Shown: positions 1-7,907, numbered from the stretch's first letter. The stretch is DNA of 25,164 nt from JACRPZ01 sp040758255 (GCA_040758255.1 JBFLVX010000020.1:1-25164); one strand, 5' to 3'. Numbers and translations: made by a program. The notes: generated by a model not told the origin, from the sequence alone.

Positions 1-113
1 AAAAGCCGCTCTCTGGGCCTCTCATCCTCAGGCCAACTCTTTATGCTTTGGTATTCCATGGTATTAAAGATCAGTGTCCAATGAAAAGCTATGAATTATA
101 ACCTATCATCAGG

Positions 114-137
114 CAAAAATGTAATATTGCATTTTTG
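114..137. promoter_or_regulatory. Inverted repeat in front of toxin-antitoxin pair, possible operator
   Basis: A perfect 8-bp inverted repeat (CAAAAATG / CATTTTTG) with an 8-bp spacer lies 36 bp upstream of the antitoxin start. A weak promoter can be drawn over it: TTGCAT at 128-133, 17-bp spacer, TATTGT at 151-156. A ribbon-helix-helix dimer bound here would then cover the -35 box, the usual arrangement for antitoxin autoregulation. The repeat is seen directly; promoter and operator roles are inferred. The implied 5' leader would be very short, so the true promoter may differ. Confidence 0.4.
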
Positions 138-173
138 TATTATTGTAGTGTATTGTCATACAGGAGGTGTTTT

Positions 174-392
174 ATGAGAACCGTATTGTCAGTCAGCCTG
201 CCGGAAAACATGTCAGAAGAGCTTGACAGGTTTGCCAAAAATACCGGGCGTAACAAGAGCGACATTGTAAAAGAATCCCTGAGCCTTTTTCTTTGGGAAA
301 TGAAGCTCAAGTCAGTGCAGAAAAAACTCGCTCCAAAGGCTAAGAAGCTCGGCATTGTAAGTGAAGAGGATGTTTTTAAGGCTATTTCATGA
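174..392 (+). CDS. Ribbon-helix-helix antitoxin (CopG/Arc type)
   Basis: Small 72-residue protein, probably the DNA-binding antitoxin of a type II toxin-antitoxin pair. The N-terminus (TVLSVSLPENMSEEL) looks like the beta strand entering helix 1, and TGRNKSDIVKESL resembles the turn into helix 2 of the RHH fold. The lysine-rich C-terminus (from about residue 43) would be the toxin-binding tail. The ATG at 174 is preferred over upstream codons because AGGAGGTG at 162-169 sits just before it. Its stop overlaps the next start as ATGA, indicating translational coupling with the PIN toxin. Family assignment is good; the partner role is inferred from the pairing. Confidence 0.8.
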   Translation: MRTVLSVSLPENMSEELDRFAKNTGRNKSDIVKESLSLFLWEMKLKSVQKKLAPKAKKLGIVSEEDVFKAIS

Positions 393-790
393 TCGCGGTA
401 TTCGATACGAATGTCTTCATTGCAGCGATCATCACCGAAGGGGTCTGTTCTAAAGTATTGCACCGGGCGCGCGCAAGAGATTTTTCTCTTGTATCATGCC
501 CGTTCATTATTGCAGAGATCAGACGCGTTCTCTCAAAAAAATTTCACCTTTCGTATGATGAAACAGCTTCAGCAATAGAGCCCATCAGTGAAGCTATTGC
601 TCACATTGTTGAGCATAACCTCAAAATGGCCAATATCTGCCGGGATGCGGATGATGACAACATTATAGCCTGTGCGGTGGCGGCAAAAGCGGATTATCTT
701 GTGACAGGTGATGATGATCTGTTGGAGATAAAGGGCTATCAAGACATTAAGATACTATCTCCAAGAGACTTTGAAGCGTTGTTTGTGTAG
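389..790 (+). CDS. PIN-domain toxin, putative ribonuclease (COG1569-like)
   Basis: A 133-residue PIN-domain protein, predicted to be a Mg-dependent ribonuclease toxin neutralised by the upstream RHH protein. The acidic active-site set is recognisable: D6 in VFDTN, E43 in IIAEI, D90 within the DADDDN stretch and D108/D110 in VTGDDD. It belongs to the 'putative toxin-antitoxin system toxin component, PIN family' group rather than VapC proper, judging by the style of the D-x-DDN and TGDDDLL motifs. The length is normal and the frame intact. The start overlaps the antitoxin stop by 4 nt (ATGA). The RNA target cannot be read from the sequence. Confidence 0.85.
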   Translation: MIAVFDTNVFIAAIITEGVCSKVLHRARARDFSLVSCPFIIAEIRRVLSKKFHLSYDETASAIEPISEAIAHIVEHNLKMANICRDADDDNIIACAVAAKADYLVTGDDDLLEIKGYQDIKILSPRDFEALFV

Positions 791-843
791 CTTTTGTTCT
801 TCCGAACTCCAGCGATTCTAACTATTACATTTTCAGGAGCTTC

Positions 844-875
844 AGCAAGTCAAGACCAAGCCCTTGCTATTTTTT
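844..875 (+). terminator. Possible weak terminator of the toxin-antitoxin pair
   Basis: A 6-bp stem (AGCAAG 844-849, CTTGCT 863-868) with a 13-nt loop is followed by a run of six T at 870-875 on the plus strand, 54 bp past the toxin stop. It overlaps the last codons of the convergent NERD gene. The stem is short and the loop long, so termination efficiency is doubtful. Confidence 0.35.
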
Positions 876-1631
876 GTTTTGCCCAAAATCCTTATCCATT
901 CTCGCCAAAGCAAGGAATGCCTGTGAAATAGATTCTATGGTTTTCCTATCAAGCTTTTTGCTCTTCTTGTTTTCAACAATATAATCGTACAACTGCTCAT
1001 CCCTTACGCAGTTTACATAACCAGTCGCACCCCATTTTGCCTCGACATAAGCCGAGGGGAAGGCAAAGAGACCTTGGACATAAGGATCAAGGGAGGAGAG
1101 CACTTTTATCTTCTCCCTGATGCTCATTATTCTGCGTGTGAGATTCCTGACCTCAGGTTTGTCTGTAGGATTTCCATTCAGTAGAAGCTCTCCATTACCA
1201 TCGGCGGCTACCTTGCCCTTCCAATTCTTTGTGTCGATAATATATGCTCCGGTAGGCCCGATAACCACGTGGTCTATGTTTCCGAAAGGAGTGGTTAAGT
1301 CATGAATTACCCAGAAATCATCAGGGAAGTTGTTAAGGATAAAGCCTACAACAGCCTCACCTGTGGCGCCTTTACGGAAACAAAGTCTCTCCCGTTCCAG
1401 AGTTTCAATATCCCGATTCAATTTTTTAAAAACAAAAGGTAACGAGCAGGCAAAAGCAACAATCAGGATGTACGAGATGTACGAATAAAGCTTCATATTC
1501 GTGCCAAGCAGATAACCGTCTATGAAAGCGAAACCAAAGAAAACCAGAAAAATAACAATAAATTGCTTTTGATATTTTTTGATTGATTGATCGGCGACAT
1601 ATCGCCCTGTTTCACCTAAGACCTTCGCCAT
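867..1631 (-). CDS. Membrane-anchored NERD (nuclease-related domain) protein
   Basis: A 254-residue protein with two predicted N-terminal membrane helices (about residues 24-42 and 49-68) followed by a NERD domain from about residue 89. Visible NERD motifs are GATGEAVVG (E92), FGNIDHVVIGP (D120) and YIIDTKNWKG (D133-x-K135), matching the PD-(D/E)XK-like core; catalysis itself is unproven for this family. The C-terminal 50 residues are helical and charged. A strong ribosome site (aaaggagagat) precedes the ATG. It is the last gene of the long minus-strand run, 27 bp after the GGDEF gene. Possible roles such as nucleic-acid processing at the membrane are speculation; only the family is supported. 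Confidence 0.8.
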   Translation of the reverse strand: MAKVLGETGRYVADQSIKKYQKQFIVIFLVFFGFAFIDGYLLGTNMKLYSYISYILIVAFACSLPFVFKKLNRDIETLERERLCFRKGATGEAVVGFILNNFPDDFWVIHDLTTPFGNIDHVVIGPTGAYIIDTKNWKGKVAADGNGELLLNGNPTDKPEVRNLTRRIMSIREKIKVLSSLDPYVQGLFAFPSAYVEAKWGATGYVNCVRDEQLYDYIVENKKSKKLDRKTIESISQAFLALARMDKDFGQNKK

Positions 1632-1658
1632 ATCTCTCCTTTACAAACCGCAGAGCCT

Positions 1659-2597
1659 TTAATCTAACGCGCAATGCGCTTCAATCCTGTTGCGGCCATT
1701 CTTCTTTGCTTCATAAAGGGCTTTGTCCGCTTCTTCAACCAATTGTTCTTTTGTATTCACCGACGGGCCTGAGCAGGAAAGCCCGATACTGACGGTAAGG
1801 CGCTTGTCAGGGAATTGCTCAAACTCATGGACAGAAACTTTCCCTAATATCCTCTGCGCGACATACAGGCTCTGTTCCTTATCTGTGTGAGGAAGTATGG
1901 CAATAAATTCCTCTCCGCCCCATCGGGCTACGGTATCAACGTCTCTTGTGTTTTTTCTGAGAATATTTCCGATCTCAATAAGGACCGAATCCCCTGCTTT
2001 GTGTCCATAGGTGTCGTTTACCGCCTTAAAAAAATCAATGTCCGCGAGAAGACATGAAACGGGATAGTTGTACCGCTGAGACTTTTTCCATTCAGCATCA
2101 AGCACGTCATCAAATTGTCTTCTGTTATAAAGCCCTGTCAACGGGTCTGTAATTGCCATGGCCTCCATCTTTTCCAGAAGTTCGCTTAACTGTCTGTTCT
2201 TTTCTCTTAATTCATCCTGCAGAGCTTTCATTCTCAATGCAGCATAGATCTTCGCATTGAGTTCTATTTCGTTATAAGGCTTTGGCAGGTAATCATCAGC
2301 CCCTGCCTTGATCCCCGAAGCCTTATCATCCACTGAACTCAGGGAAGTAAGCATGATCACGGGGATGCCTTTAGTATCCTTGTTGAGTTTTATCCACCTG
2401 CATACCTCTGTGCCGCTGATCCCGGGAAGAATAAGGTCAAGGAGCACTACATCCGGGAAAGTCGCTGTAACAGCCTTTATTGCAGAGATGCCGTCACCGG
2501 CCAATACTACTTCATAACCGCTTCTTTGAAGGGCTTCGCTTGTAATCCCTGCCTGCGTCTCGCTGTCCTCTACAAGAAGGATCCTTGCCTTTGCCAT
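1659..2597 (-). CDS. Response regulator with GGDEF domain (diguanylate cyclase, PleD-like)
   Basis: A 312-residue REC-GGDEF protein predicted to make cyclic di-GMP when phosphorylated. The receiver spans about residues 4-120, with acidic pair E10/D11, phospho-acceptor D54, T84 and K106. A coiled-coil-like linker (about 122-148) leads to the GGDEF domain (about 150-310), beginning ITDPLTGLYNRRQF. The active-site loop is intact as GGEEF (227-231). An RxxD inhibitory site (R218, D221) lies at the same spacing before the loop as in PleD, so product feedback inhibition is expected. No cognate histidine kinase is adjacent. It follows rph by 12 bp and precedes the NERD gene, so it is probably co-transcribed with housekeeping genes. 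Confidence 0.92.
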   Translation of the reverse strand: MAKARILLVEDSETQAGITSEALQRSGYEVVLAGDGISAIKAVTATFPDVVLLDLILPGISGTEVCRWIKLNKDTKGIPVIMLTSLSSVDDKASGIKAGADDYLPKPYNEIELNAKIYAALRMKALQDELREKNRQLSELLEKMEAMAITDPLTGLYNRRQFDDVLDAEWKKSQRYNYPVSCLLADIDFFKAVNDTYGHKAGDSVLIEIGNILRKNTRDVDTVARWGGEEFIAILPHTDKEQSLYVAQRILGKVSVHEFEQFPDKRLTVSIGLSCSGPSVNTKEQLVEEADKALYEAKKNGRNRIEAHCALD

Positions 2598-2609
2598 TTT
2601 TTTCTTAGC

Positions 2610-3332
2610 CTATGCCCTCTCTTTCAGCGCCTTCTTCTGAAAGGCCAATATCTCTGCGATACCTGAATTGGCAAGATGGAGCATTTTCTGAAACTGTTTA
2701 TTGTCAAACGGCTCTGTCTCTGCTGTGCCCTGTATCTCAATTAACTTCCCCGTACCGGTCATGACAACATTCATATCAACCTCAGCGGCTGAGTCCTCTT
2801 CATAAGAAAGGTCCAGCACCGGCTCTCCGCTGACTATGCCGACGCTTACCGCGGCTACATAGTCCTTGACAGGGTCTTTCTTTATCATACCGTTTCTGAG
2901 CGCGTACGCGACCGCATCCTTAAGCGCGACAAACGCGCCTGTTATGGATGCTGTCCTTGTTCCGCCGTCAGCCTGTATGACATCGCAGTCTATCCAGATC
3001 GTCATCTCGCCAAGCGCCTCAAGGTCCACAACAGAGCGCATGGACCTGCCTATGAGCCTCTGTATCTCATGCGTCCTTCCGCCTATCTTCCCTCTTGACG
3101 CCTCTCTCATCGTCCTTGTTGAGGTCGCGCGCGGGAGCATCCCGTATTCAGCAGTGACCCACCCCTTGCCCTTATCTCTCAGAAAAGCAGGGACCTTCTT
3201 CTCTATTGAGGCGTTGCAGATAACCCTTGTCTTTCCCATCTCTATCAGGACTGAACCCTCGGCAGTCTTGATGTAATGTCTCTTCATCCTGAACGGTCTC
3301 AGTTCATCATTAGCTCTGTTATCAGGGCGCAT
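2610..3332 (-). CDS. rph: Ribonuclease PH
   Basis: Phosphate-dependent 3'-5' exoribonuclease that trims the 3' ends of tRNA precursors. The ATG at 3332 is chosen: it gives 240 residues beginning MRPDNRANDELRP, the family's usual N-terminus, and has GGAGG 8 nt upstream. A longer in-frame reading would need a TTG inside the murI end. Recognisable motifs are GGRTHEIQRLIGRSMRSV, the DCDVIQADGGTRTASI phosphate-binding/catalytic segment, and the Glu-rich EDSAAEVDMNVV strand. The start lies 4 nt after the murI stop and its ribosome site is inside murI, so the two are translationally coupled. Confidence 0.95.
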   Translation of the reverse strand: MRPDNRANDELRPFRMKRHYIKTAEGSVLIEMGKTRVICNASIEKKVPAFLRDKGKGWVTAEYGMLPRATSTRTMREASRGKIGGRTHEIQRLIGRSMRSVVDLEALGEMTIWIDCDVIQADGGTRTASITGAFVALKDAVAYALRNGMIKKDPVKDYVAAVSVGIVSGEPVLDLSYEEDSAAEVDMNVVMTGTGKLIEIQGTAETEPFDNKQFQKMLHLANSGIAEILAFQKKALKERA

Positions 3333-3336
3333 TAAA

Positions 3337-4197
3337 TCATCCTCCAATCTCTATTTTTGAAATATTAAGTATATTCTGTTCCAGAAACCGCTCGCCGACT
3401 TTTATAAACCTCTCCGGCGCGTCAGTGACGTAAAACATCCGCAATGGATCTGAAGAATTATTCTCCATGTTGTATTGCATCAGCGCCTTCTTAGCATCAT
3501 TTGCTGTCTCACAGGCTGAATCTATCAGTGTCACACCATCACCCATAATTTCAGATATCACCCCCTTTAAGAGCGGATAATGCGTGCACCCTAACACAAG
3601 CGTATCAATCGGTTCTCTCTTAAGTCCTTCAAGGTAATGCCCTGCCGTAAGAAGGGCGACATCATTTGAAGCCCATCCCTCCTCCGCAAGCGGCACAAAG
3701 AGCGGGCACGCCTTCGTAAATATGGTGAGGCCCTCAAGGCTAACCTCAAAGTATCTGTCAAAACGTATGGTGCCGTGCTCTTTAATGACAACAGGCTTAT
3801 TGCCGTAAAGCGCGTTTATCGCGTGCACATAAGAACTGCTTTTTACAGTCCCCTCTGTGCCGATTATGCCGATCTTCTTTGCCTTTGTCGTCTCTATCGC
3901 CTTCCTCGCGCCCGGCTCAATGACCCCGATTACCGGGATGTCAAATCTCTCCTTTATGGCTGAAAGCGCGAGGGCTGAAGCAGTATTGCAGGCGACAACC
4001 AAAAGTTTGATGCCCTTATTAACGAGGAAGCCGACCATCTCAAGAGAGTACCTCGTAACTGTTTCAGCCGACCTTATGCCGTAAGGGACACGGGCTGTGT
4101 CGCCGAGATATATAATATCCTCTCCGGGCAGTTCCCTCAAGACCTCTTTCATCACAGTGAGGCCGCCGACCCCTGAGTCGAATATGCCTATCGGCAT
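3337..4197 (-). CDS. murI: Glutamate racemase
   Basis: Converts L-glutamate to D-glutamate for peptidoglycan. Taking the ATG at 4197 gives 286 residues starting MPIGIFDSGVGGLTV, as in the family. The two catalytic cysteines are present: C70 in ACNTASA and C204 in GCTHYPLL, along with the GDTARVPYG segment. The start sits 4 nt after the GerMN stop. The Shine-Dalgarno here is poor (AAGGA almost touching the ATG), so a GTG at 4218 or a TTG at 4239, both overlapping the GerMN gene and nearer a GGAGGGG stretch, cannot be excluded. The neighbouring amidase fits a cell-wall operon. Confidence 0.95.
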   Translation of the reverse strand: MPIGIFDSGVGGLTVMKEVLRELPGEDIIYLGDTARVPYGIRSAETVTRYSLEMVGFLVNKGIKLLVVACNTASALALSAIKERFDIPVIGVIEPGARKAIETTKAKKIGIIGTEGTVKSSSYVHAINALYGNKPVVIKEHGTIRFDRYFEVSLEGLTIFTKACPLFVPLAEEGWASNDVALLTAGHYLEGLKREPIDTLVLGCTHYPLLKGVISEIMGDGVTLIDSACETANDAKKALMQYNMENNSSDPLRMFYVTDAPERFIKVGERFLEQNILNISKIEIGG

Positions 4198-4201
4198 TTC
4201 C

Positions 4202-4783
4202 TTAGATATTGTCTGCACTGCCTGCGATCTCCCCTCCAACCGGCATTGAGATATCTATATGTCCGCCAAGAGTCTCGGTTTCATTGCCGTTTATCAAGAT
4301 CTTCAAGGCTCTGAACCCTGGGACAGCCCCTTCAATGCTTTGATATAATCCCGCGATAATATTTAATTCCTCGGCGGCATCGCCCTTAAAATTCCTCTTC
4401 AGTTCATCTCCCATATCAACATAGATTATCCCGCTGCTGTCCATATACAGATCAATCAGCTCAGTATTGTAAGGCTCTAAATACTTTTTTATGGCATTCT
4501 CCGCGCCGGCAAGCTCTGAATCGCTATTTAATCCCGGCTCACTCAATGCTGCTGCGTCTTCTCCGTTTGATTTATAGAGCCTCTGCGGGCCCTCTTTCGT
4601 ATCCTTCTGTATGATTTCGGGCTGTGAAGCTGAATAAGTCTCAACAGAGGATTTAGATGAAAGCATGGGTTTGAAATAAAAATAGCTCGCTCCGGCGCTT
4701 ACTAAAAAAAAGAGGAACATTATAAACAGAAACCTCTTTGATTCAGGCTTGCCTCCGCCCCTATTTCGCCATATCTTCTTCAT
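4202..4783 (-). CDS. GerMN-domain membrane-anchored protein
   Basis: A 193-residue protein with one N-terminal membrane helix (about residues 18-37), a polar linker of about 60 residues, and a C-terminal GerMN domain (about 90-185). The domain is recognised from IKKYLEPYNTELIDLYM, the GIIYVDMGDELKRNF strand-turn-helix, and the end LGGHIDISMPVG. GerMN domains occur in spore germination protein GerM and in many non-sporulating bacteria beside amidase and racemase genes. Its exact role is unknown, probably at the cell envelope. The start overlaps the amidase end by 23 nt and has only a weak ribosome site, suggesting translation by coupling. Confidence 0.82.
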   Translation of the reverse strand: MKKIWRNRGGGKPESKRFLFIMFLFFLVSAGASYFYFKPMLSSKSSVETYSASQPEIIQKDTKEGPQRLYKSNGEDAAALSEPGLNSDSELAGAENAIKKYLEPYNTELIDLYMDSSGIIYVDMGDELKRNFKGDAAEELNIIAGLYQSIEGAVPGFRALKILINGNETETLGGHIDISMPVGGEIAGSADNI

Positions 4784-5720
4784 AAGTTTTTATACCTTTA
4801 GACAGAGTATTTGCTATCAGAGACCTCATCTCTGAAGTATAGCTAACATTCTTAAACGACGGCAGTTCAATAATCAGGGCCGCGGCCTCGATCTTTGAGA
4901 GCATGCTGTAAGGAAGCGGTTTTACCTCCACCATAGCATCTCCAAAATCGGCTGCTACAGCTTTTTTTACGGCATCAAGCAAAACCAATGTATCCGGCAT
5001 AAATTCATCCTGCCCCTTGTGAAGCAGGAAAGGCTTTATGCTCTCAGGAACAGTTCCGGCAGTCACAGGAGCGTATATAACGATATTTTCATGATTGCCG
5101 ATATGTAAGCTAAAAAACACATCCGCGTTCTTGCCGCTGCTGAACTTTACCCTGTCATCAAGACTTAACAGCATGTCGCTGCCTCTTGTAAGAAAGCACT
5201 TAGCCGTCCCATTTTCAATAACGGCTTTAAGCGCCTTTGCAATATCAAGGACAGCGCTCTTTTCTATGTGCTCATCAGTCACAAGGCCGGACTCATTGCC
5301 GCCGTGTCCCGGATCAATAACGACTGTCTTAACACCTGAAAACTTCCCTCTTTTGGACTCTTTGCTCTTTTCACGCTCTACGGTCAGATCTATGACAAGC
5401 CTGTCAGGATTTTGAAGAGTAAAGACCTTGAAAGCGCTGAAGTCCGAAGGGAAGAAGACTATAGTGTCTTCAGCAGTCTTCTTATAAGCCACCGCCGATT
5501 TCTGATCATCAATTGAAATAGCTGTATCAGGGAATACAACCTGGATGTTCTTTGCCTTTTGATTTACTATCGCCTTTGATATGACTGAAGCAGGCCCTTC
5601 CAGCACAATCCTTAAAAATTCAGCGTGCTGGCCTGCCCTTAATTTTATTTTATAGCTTTCAGCGGCTGAGGAATGTGCCGATAAGAATATTAATAAGAGA
5701 AGAAAAGCTGTTTTTTTCAT
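4761..5720 (-). CDS. N-acetylmuramoyl-L-alanine amidase (Amidase_3, AmiC-like)
   Basis: Predicted secreted zinc amidase that cleaves the glycan-peptide bond of peptidoglycan. Residues 1-20 form a signal peptide (ending HSSAA). Residues about 22-115 look like an AMIN-type beta domain, which in relatives targets the enzyme to the septum or envelope. The catalytic domain starts near residue 130 with VVIDPGHGG. Zinc ligands are H139, E153 and H206, and catalytic Glu is E285 in IIELPSF. The motifs diverge from the textbook forms (HGGNESG rather than HGG-x-DxGA; SLHIGN rather than SLHANA), though the key ligands are kept. The start overlaps the aspA stop as ATGA. Confidence 0.87.
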   Translation of the reverse strand: MKKTAFLLLLIFLSAHSSAAESYKIKLRAGQHAEFLRIVLEGPASVISKAIVNQKAKNIQVVFPDTAISIDDQKSAVAYKKTAEDTIVFFPSDFSAFKVFTLQNPDRLVIDLTVEREKSKESKRGKFSGVKTVVIDPGHGGNESGLVTDEHIEKSAVLDIAKALKAVIENGTAKCFLTRGSDMLLSLDDRVKFSSGKNADVFFSLHIGNHENIVIYAPVTAGTVPESIKPFLLHKGQDEFMPDTLVLLDAVKKAVAADFGDAMVEVKPLPYSMLSKIEAAALIIELPSFKNVSYTSEMRSLIANTLSKGIKTYEEDMAK

Positions 5721-7096
5721 TTGCCTGTAAGTCTCATAGGATCAAGGAGTCGGTCAGCCTCTCTCTTCTTAAGAATGCCCTTCTCTATAACCACCTCTCT
5801 TACGGTCTTCCCTGTGCGGTACGCCTCCTTTGAAACCTCCGCAGCAGCAGCATAGCCGATAACCGGGTTTAACGCGGTTGCCATGGCAAGGGTTGATTCA
5901 GCAAGTTCCCTGCACCTCTTCGCATCCGCCTTAATACCTTTTACGCATTTTTTCGTAAAGGCATCAATCCCTCTTGAGAGTATTTCAATGGAGAAGAGAA
6001 GGTTGTAAGCTATCAGGGGCTTCATAACATTCAGTTCAAGCTGTGACGCCTGTACCGCACAAGCAATGGCTGTATCATTTCCTATGACCTGATAGCAGAC
6101 CATATTTAGCATCTCTGCCATGACAGGATTCACCTTGCCGGGCATTATGGAAGAACCCGGCTGTACAGCAGGCAGGACAATCTCGGCAAACCCTGTCCTT
6201 GGGCCTGAGCTTAAGAGCCTTATATCATTGGCTATCTTTGTAAGGGTTACTGCGGCTCCTCTGAGCGAAGCGCTCACCTCAAGCGCAGGCATTACATTCT
6301 GTATGCTCTCGAAAGAATTCAGAGGGCTCTTAAATTCAATCCCTGTGATCTTCCTTATCTCCTTAAGAACAGCGCTTTTGAACTTCTTGTGAGCGTTTAT
6401 ACCTGTGCCCACAGCGTTGCCTCCAACGGGCAGACAGAGAAGGGCATTTGAGGCGTTCTGTATTCTATTGATGTCGTTGCCGACCGCCTCTGCGTAACCG
6501 CCGAACTCCTGTCCGAGAGTCATAGGCACGGCATCCTGCATGTGCGTCCTGCCGGCCTTTACTATCTTCTCAAACTCTTCAACCTTCTTTGATAGGGCGT
6601 CCTTTAGGCCTGCAAGCGCAGGGAGCAGATCCTCTTTCAATGCCCCGAATGCCGAAATATACATCGCAGTCGGTATTGTGTCATTCGTTGACTGTGCCAT
6701 ATTTACATGGTCGTTAGGATTAACGAGGCTGTAATCCCCCCTTTCCCCGCCGAGAATCTCTATAGCCCTGTTTGCTATCACCTCATTTGCGTTCATGTTC
6801 TGTGATGTGCCCGCGCCCGCCTGATAAGCATCAACAACAAAACAGCTGTCGTGTATGCCTTTTATCACCTCTAATGCGGCCTTTTCAATTGCGCCTGCGA
6901 GTTTCCTGTCAAGAAGGCCGAGCGAACGGTTCGCCCTTACAGCGGCAAGCTTGACTATCCCCTGAGCCTTCACAAACCGCGCGGGAAGCCGGAGCCCGCT
7001 TATCTTGAAATTATCAACTGCCCTTTGTGTCTGTATGCCGTAATAAACCTTTTCAGGAACCTTTAGACTTCCAAGACTGTCTTTTTCAATCCTCAT
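5717..7096 (-). CDS. aspA: Aspartate ammonia-lyase (aspartase/fumarase superfamily)
   Basis: A 459-residue member of the aspartase/class II fumarase family. It probably deaminates L-aspartate to fumarate, feeding the TCA cycle or fumarate pool. Superfamily signatures are GTSQNMNANEVIANRAIE (98-115), the THMQDAVP segment near 184, and GSSIMPGKVNP (314-324) with the catalytic Ser of the mobile loop. The opening MRIEKDSLGSLKVPEKVYYGIQ and the later IGNDT and LNVMKP segments favour aspartase, but class II fumarase is a realistic alternative because the two share nearly all motifs. The start has TAGGAGAG upstream. It is the first gene of the minus-strand run down to 867 and is divergent from the MgtC gene. 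Confidence 0.8.
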   Translation of the reverse strand: MRIEKDSLGSLKVPEKVYYGIQTQRAVDNFKISGLRLPARFVKAQGIVKLAAVRANRSLGLLDRKLAGAIEKAALEVIKGIHDSCFVVDAYQAGAGTSQNMNANEVIANRAIEILGGERGDYSLVNPNDHVNMAQSTNDTIPTAMYISAFGALKEDLLPALAGLKDALSKKVEEFEKIVKAGRTHMQDAVPMTLGQEFGGYAEAVGNDINRIQNASNALLCLPVGGNAVGTGINAHKKFKSAVLKEIRKITGIEFKSPLNSFESIQNVMPALEVSASLRGAAVTLTKIANDIRLLSSGPRTGFAEIVLPAVQPGSSIMPGKVNPVMAEMLNMVCYQVIGNDTAIACAVQASQLELNVMKPLIAYNLLFSIEILSRGIDAFTKKCVKGIKADAKRCRELAESTLAMATALNPVIGYAAAAEVSKEAYRTGKTVREVVIEKGILKKREADRLLDPMRLTGK

Positions 7097-7129
7097 TTAT
7101 AACTCTCCTACCGCAATATTTTTTTGTTA

Positions 7130-7153
7130 GTTTACCACAAGCATACGGTAAAC
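7130..7153. promoter_or_regulatory. Inverted repeat between aspA and the MgtC gene
   Basis: A perfect 7-bp inverted repeat, GTTTACC and GGTAAAC, with a 10-bp spacer lies in the divergent gap 34 bp upstream of aspA. The spacing of the half-sites suits a dimeric repressor or activator, and the position suits control of aspA. No terminator-like T run follows. The repeat is directly visible; the function is inferred. Confidence 0.4.
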
Positions 7154-7178
7154 ATAAATTAAGTTCTACGCGACAATT

Positions 7179-7208
7179 TTGACACCTGTCTCAAGGCTCA
7201 ACTATAAT
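7179..7208 (+). promoter_or_regulatory. Consensus sigma-70 promoter of the MgtC gene
   Basis: A perfect -35 box TTGACA (7179-7184), an 18-bp spacer and a perfect -10 box TATAAT (7203-7208) lie immediately in front of the MgtC gene. Only 6 nt separate the -10 box from the ATG at 7215, so transcription should begin at or within a base or two of the start codon. No Shine-Dalgarno sequence fits in that space. This predicts a leaderless mRNA. Confidence 0.8.
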
Positions 7209-7214
7209 ATTTTC

Positions 7215-7907
7215 ATGGTCTCTTCATCTGAAGCAATAATACGCCTGCTTCTTGGCGCGGTTATCGGGGGAATCATCGGCTTTGAAAGAGAAGTCCACGG
7301 CCGGGCCGCAGGTTTCAGGACACAGCTTATAGTATGCATGGCATCCGTCCTTATAATGATCGTCTCTGAAAATTACCATTTCTATATGCGGGAGCTTGAT
7401 TCTTCCCTGAGAATCGACCCTGCGAGAATAGCCTCCGGGGCGCTTATAGGCATCGGCTTTCTTGGAGGAGGAGTAATCGTTAAAAGCGGCTATGCAGTAA
7501 GAGGACTGACTACTGCCGCATCAATTTGGATTGTTTCAGCTATAGGGCTATCTATTGGAGCAGGACTTTACATTGAAGGCATTGCAACTTCTGCAGTGAC
7601 AATCATAGCGCTGGTCATCCTGAGGAAAGCAGAGAAACATATCAGCACCGTCCGGTATAAGGCTATCACTGTTTCAACGGAGATTACCGAAGGTGTTGAG
7701 GAAAGGATAATGTCTCTGCTTTCAGAGTGCGGAATAAATATACATTCGGTTGATTATAAAAAGGACAGGACAAGAGAGGAGCTTGTATATGTCTTTAATG
7801 TCTTCACAAAAAATAAAACCGCTGTAAAAGATGCGTTTTATAAAATTGGAAAGCTCGATGTTATAAAAAGAGTGCAAATTGACAGTCAGGATAAATCAAC
7901 ATTCTGA
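7215..7907 (+). CDS. MgtC/SapB family inner-membrane protein
   Basis: A 230-residue membrane protein of the MgtC/SapB family. Family features are RLLLGAVIGGIIGFEREVHGR at the N-terminus, the RTQLIV segment, and SGALIGIGFLGGGVIVK followed by VRGLTTAASIW. About four to five membrane helices fill residues 5-150. A soluble C-terminal domain of about 75 residues follows, of ACT-like size, as in many MgtC homologues. MgtC proteins modulate ATP synthase or Mg homeostasis in some pathogens; the role in this organism is not evident. The ATG at 7215 is the only start compatible with the family's short N-terminus, and the promoter position supports it. It stands alone, convergent with the LysR gene 31 bp downstream. 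Confidence 0.88.
   Translation: MVSSSEAIIRLLLGAVIGGIIGFEREVHGRAAGFRTQLIVCMASVLIMIVSENYHFYMRELDSSLRIDPARIASGALIGIGFLGGGVIVKSGYAVRGLTTAASIWIVSAIGLSIGAGLYIEGIATSAVTIIALVILRKAEKHISTVRYKAITVSTEITEGVEERIMSLLSECGINIHSVDYKKDRTREELVYVFNVFTKNKTAVKDAFYKIGKLDVIKRVQIDSQDKSTF

Noticed and set aside
16..34. Short inverted repeat GGCCT / AGGCC at the left edge
   Set aside because: Only 5 bp per arm and no T run; chance level. The first 113 bases show nothing else supportable.
140..463. Minus-strand 107-codon frame antisense to the toxin-antitoxin pair
   Set aside because: Shadow of the antitoxin and toxin coding sequence; no start signals.
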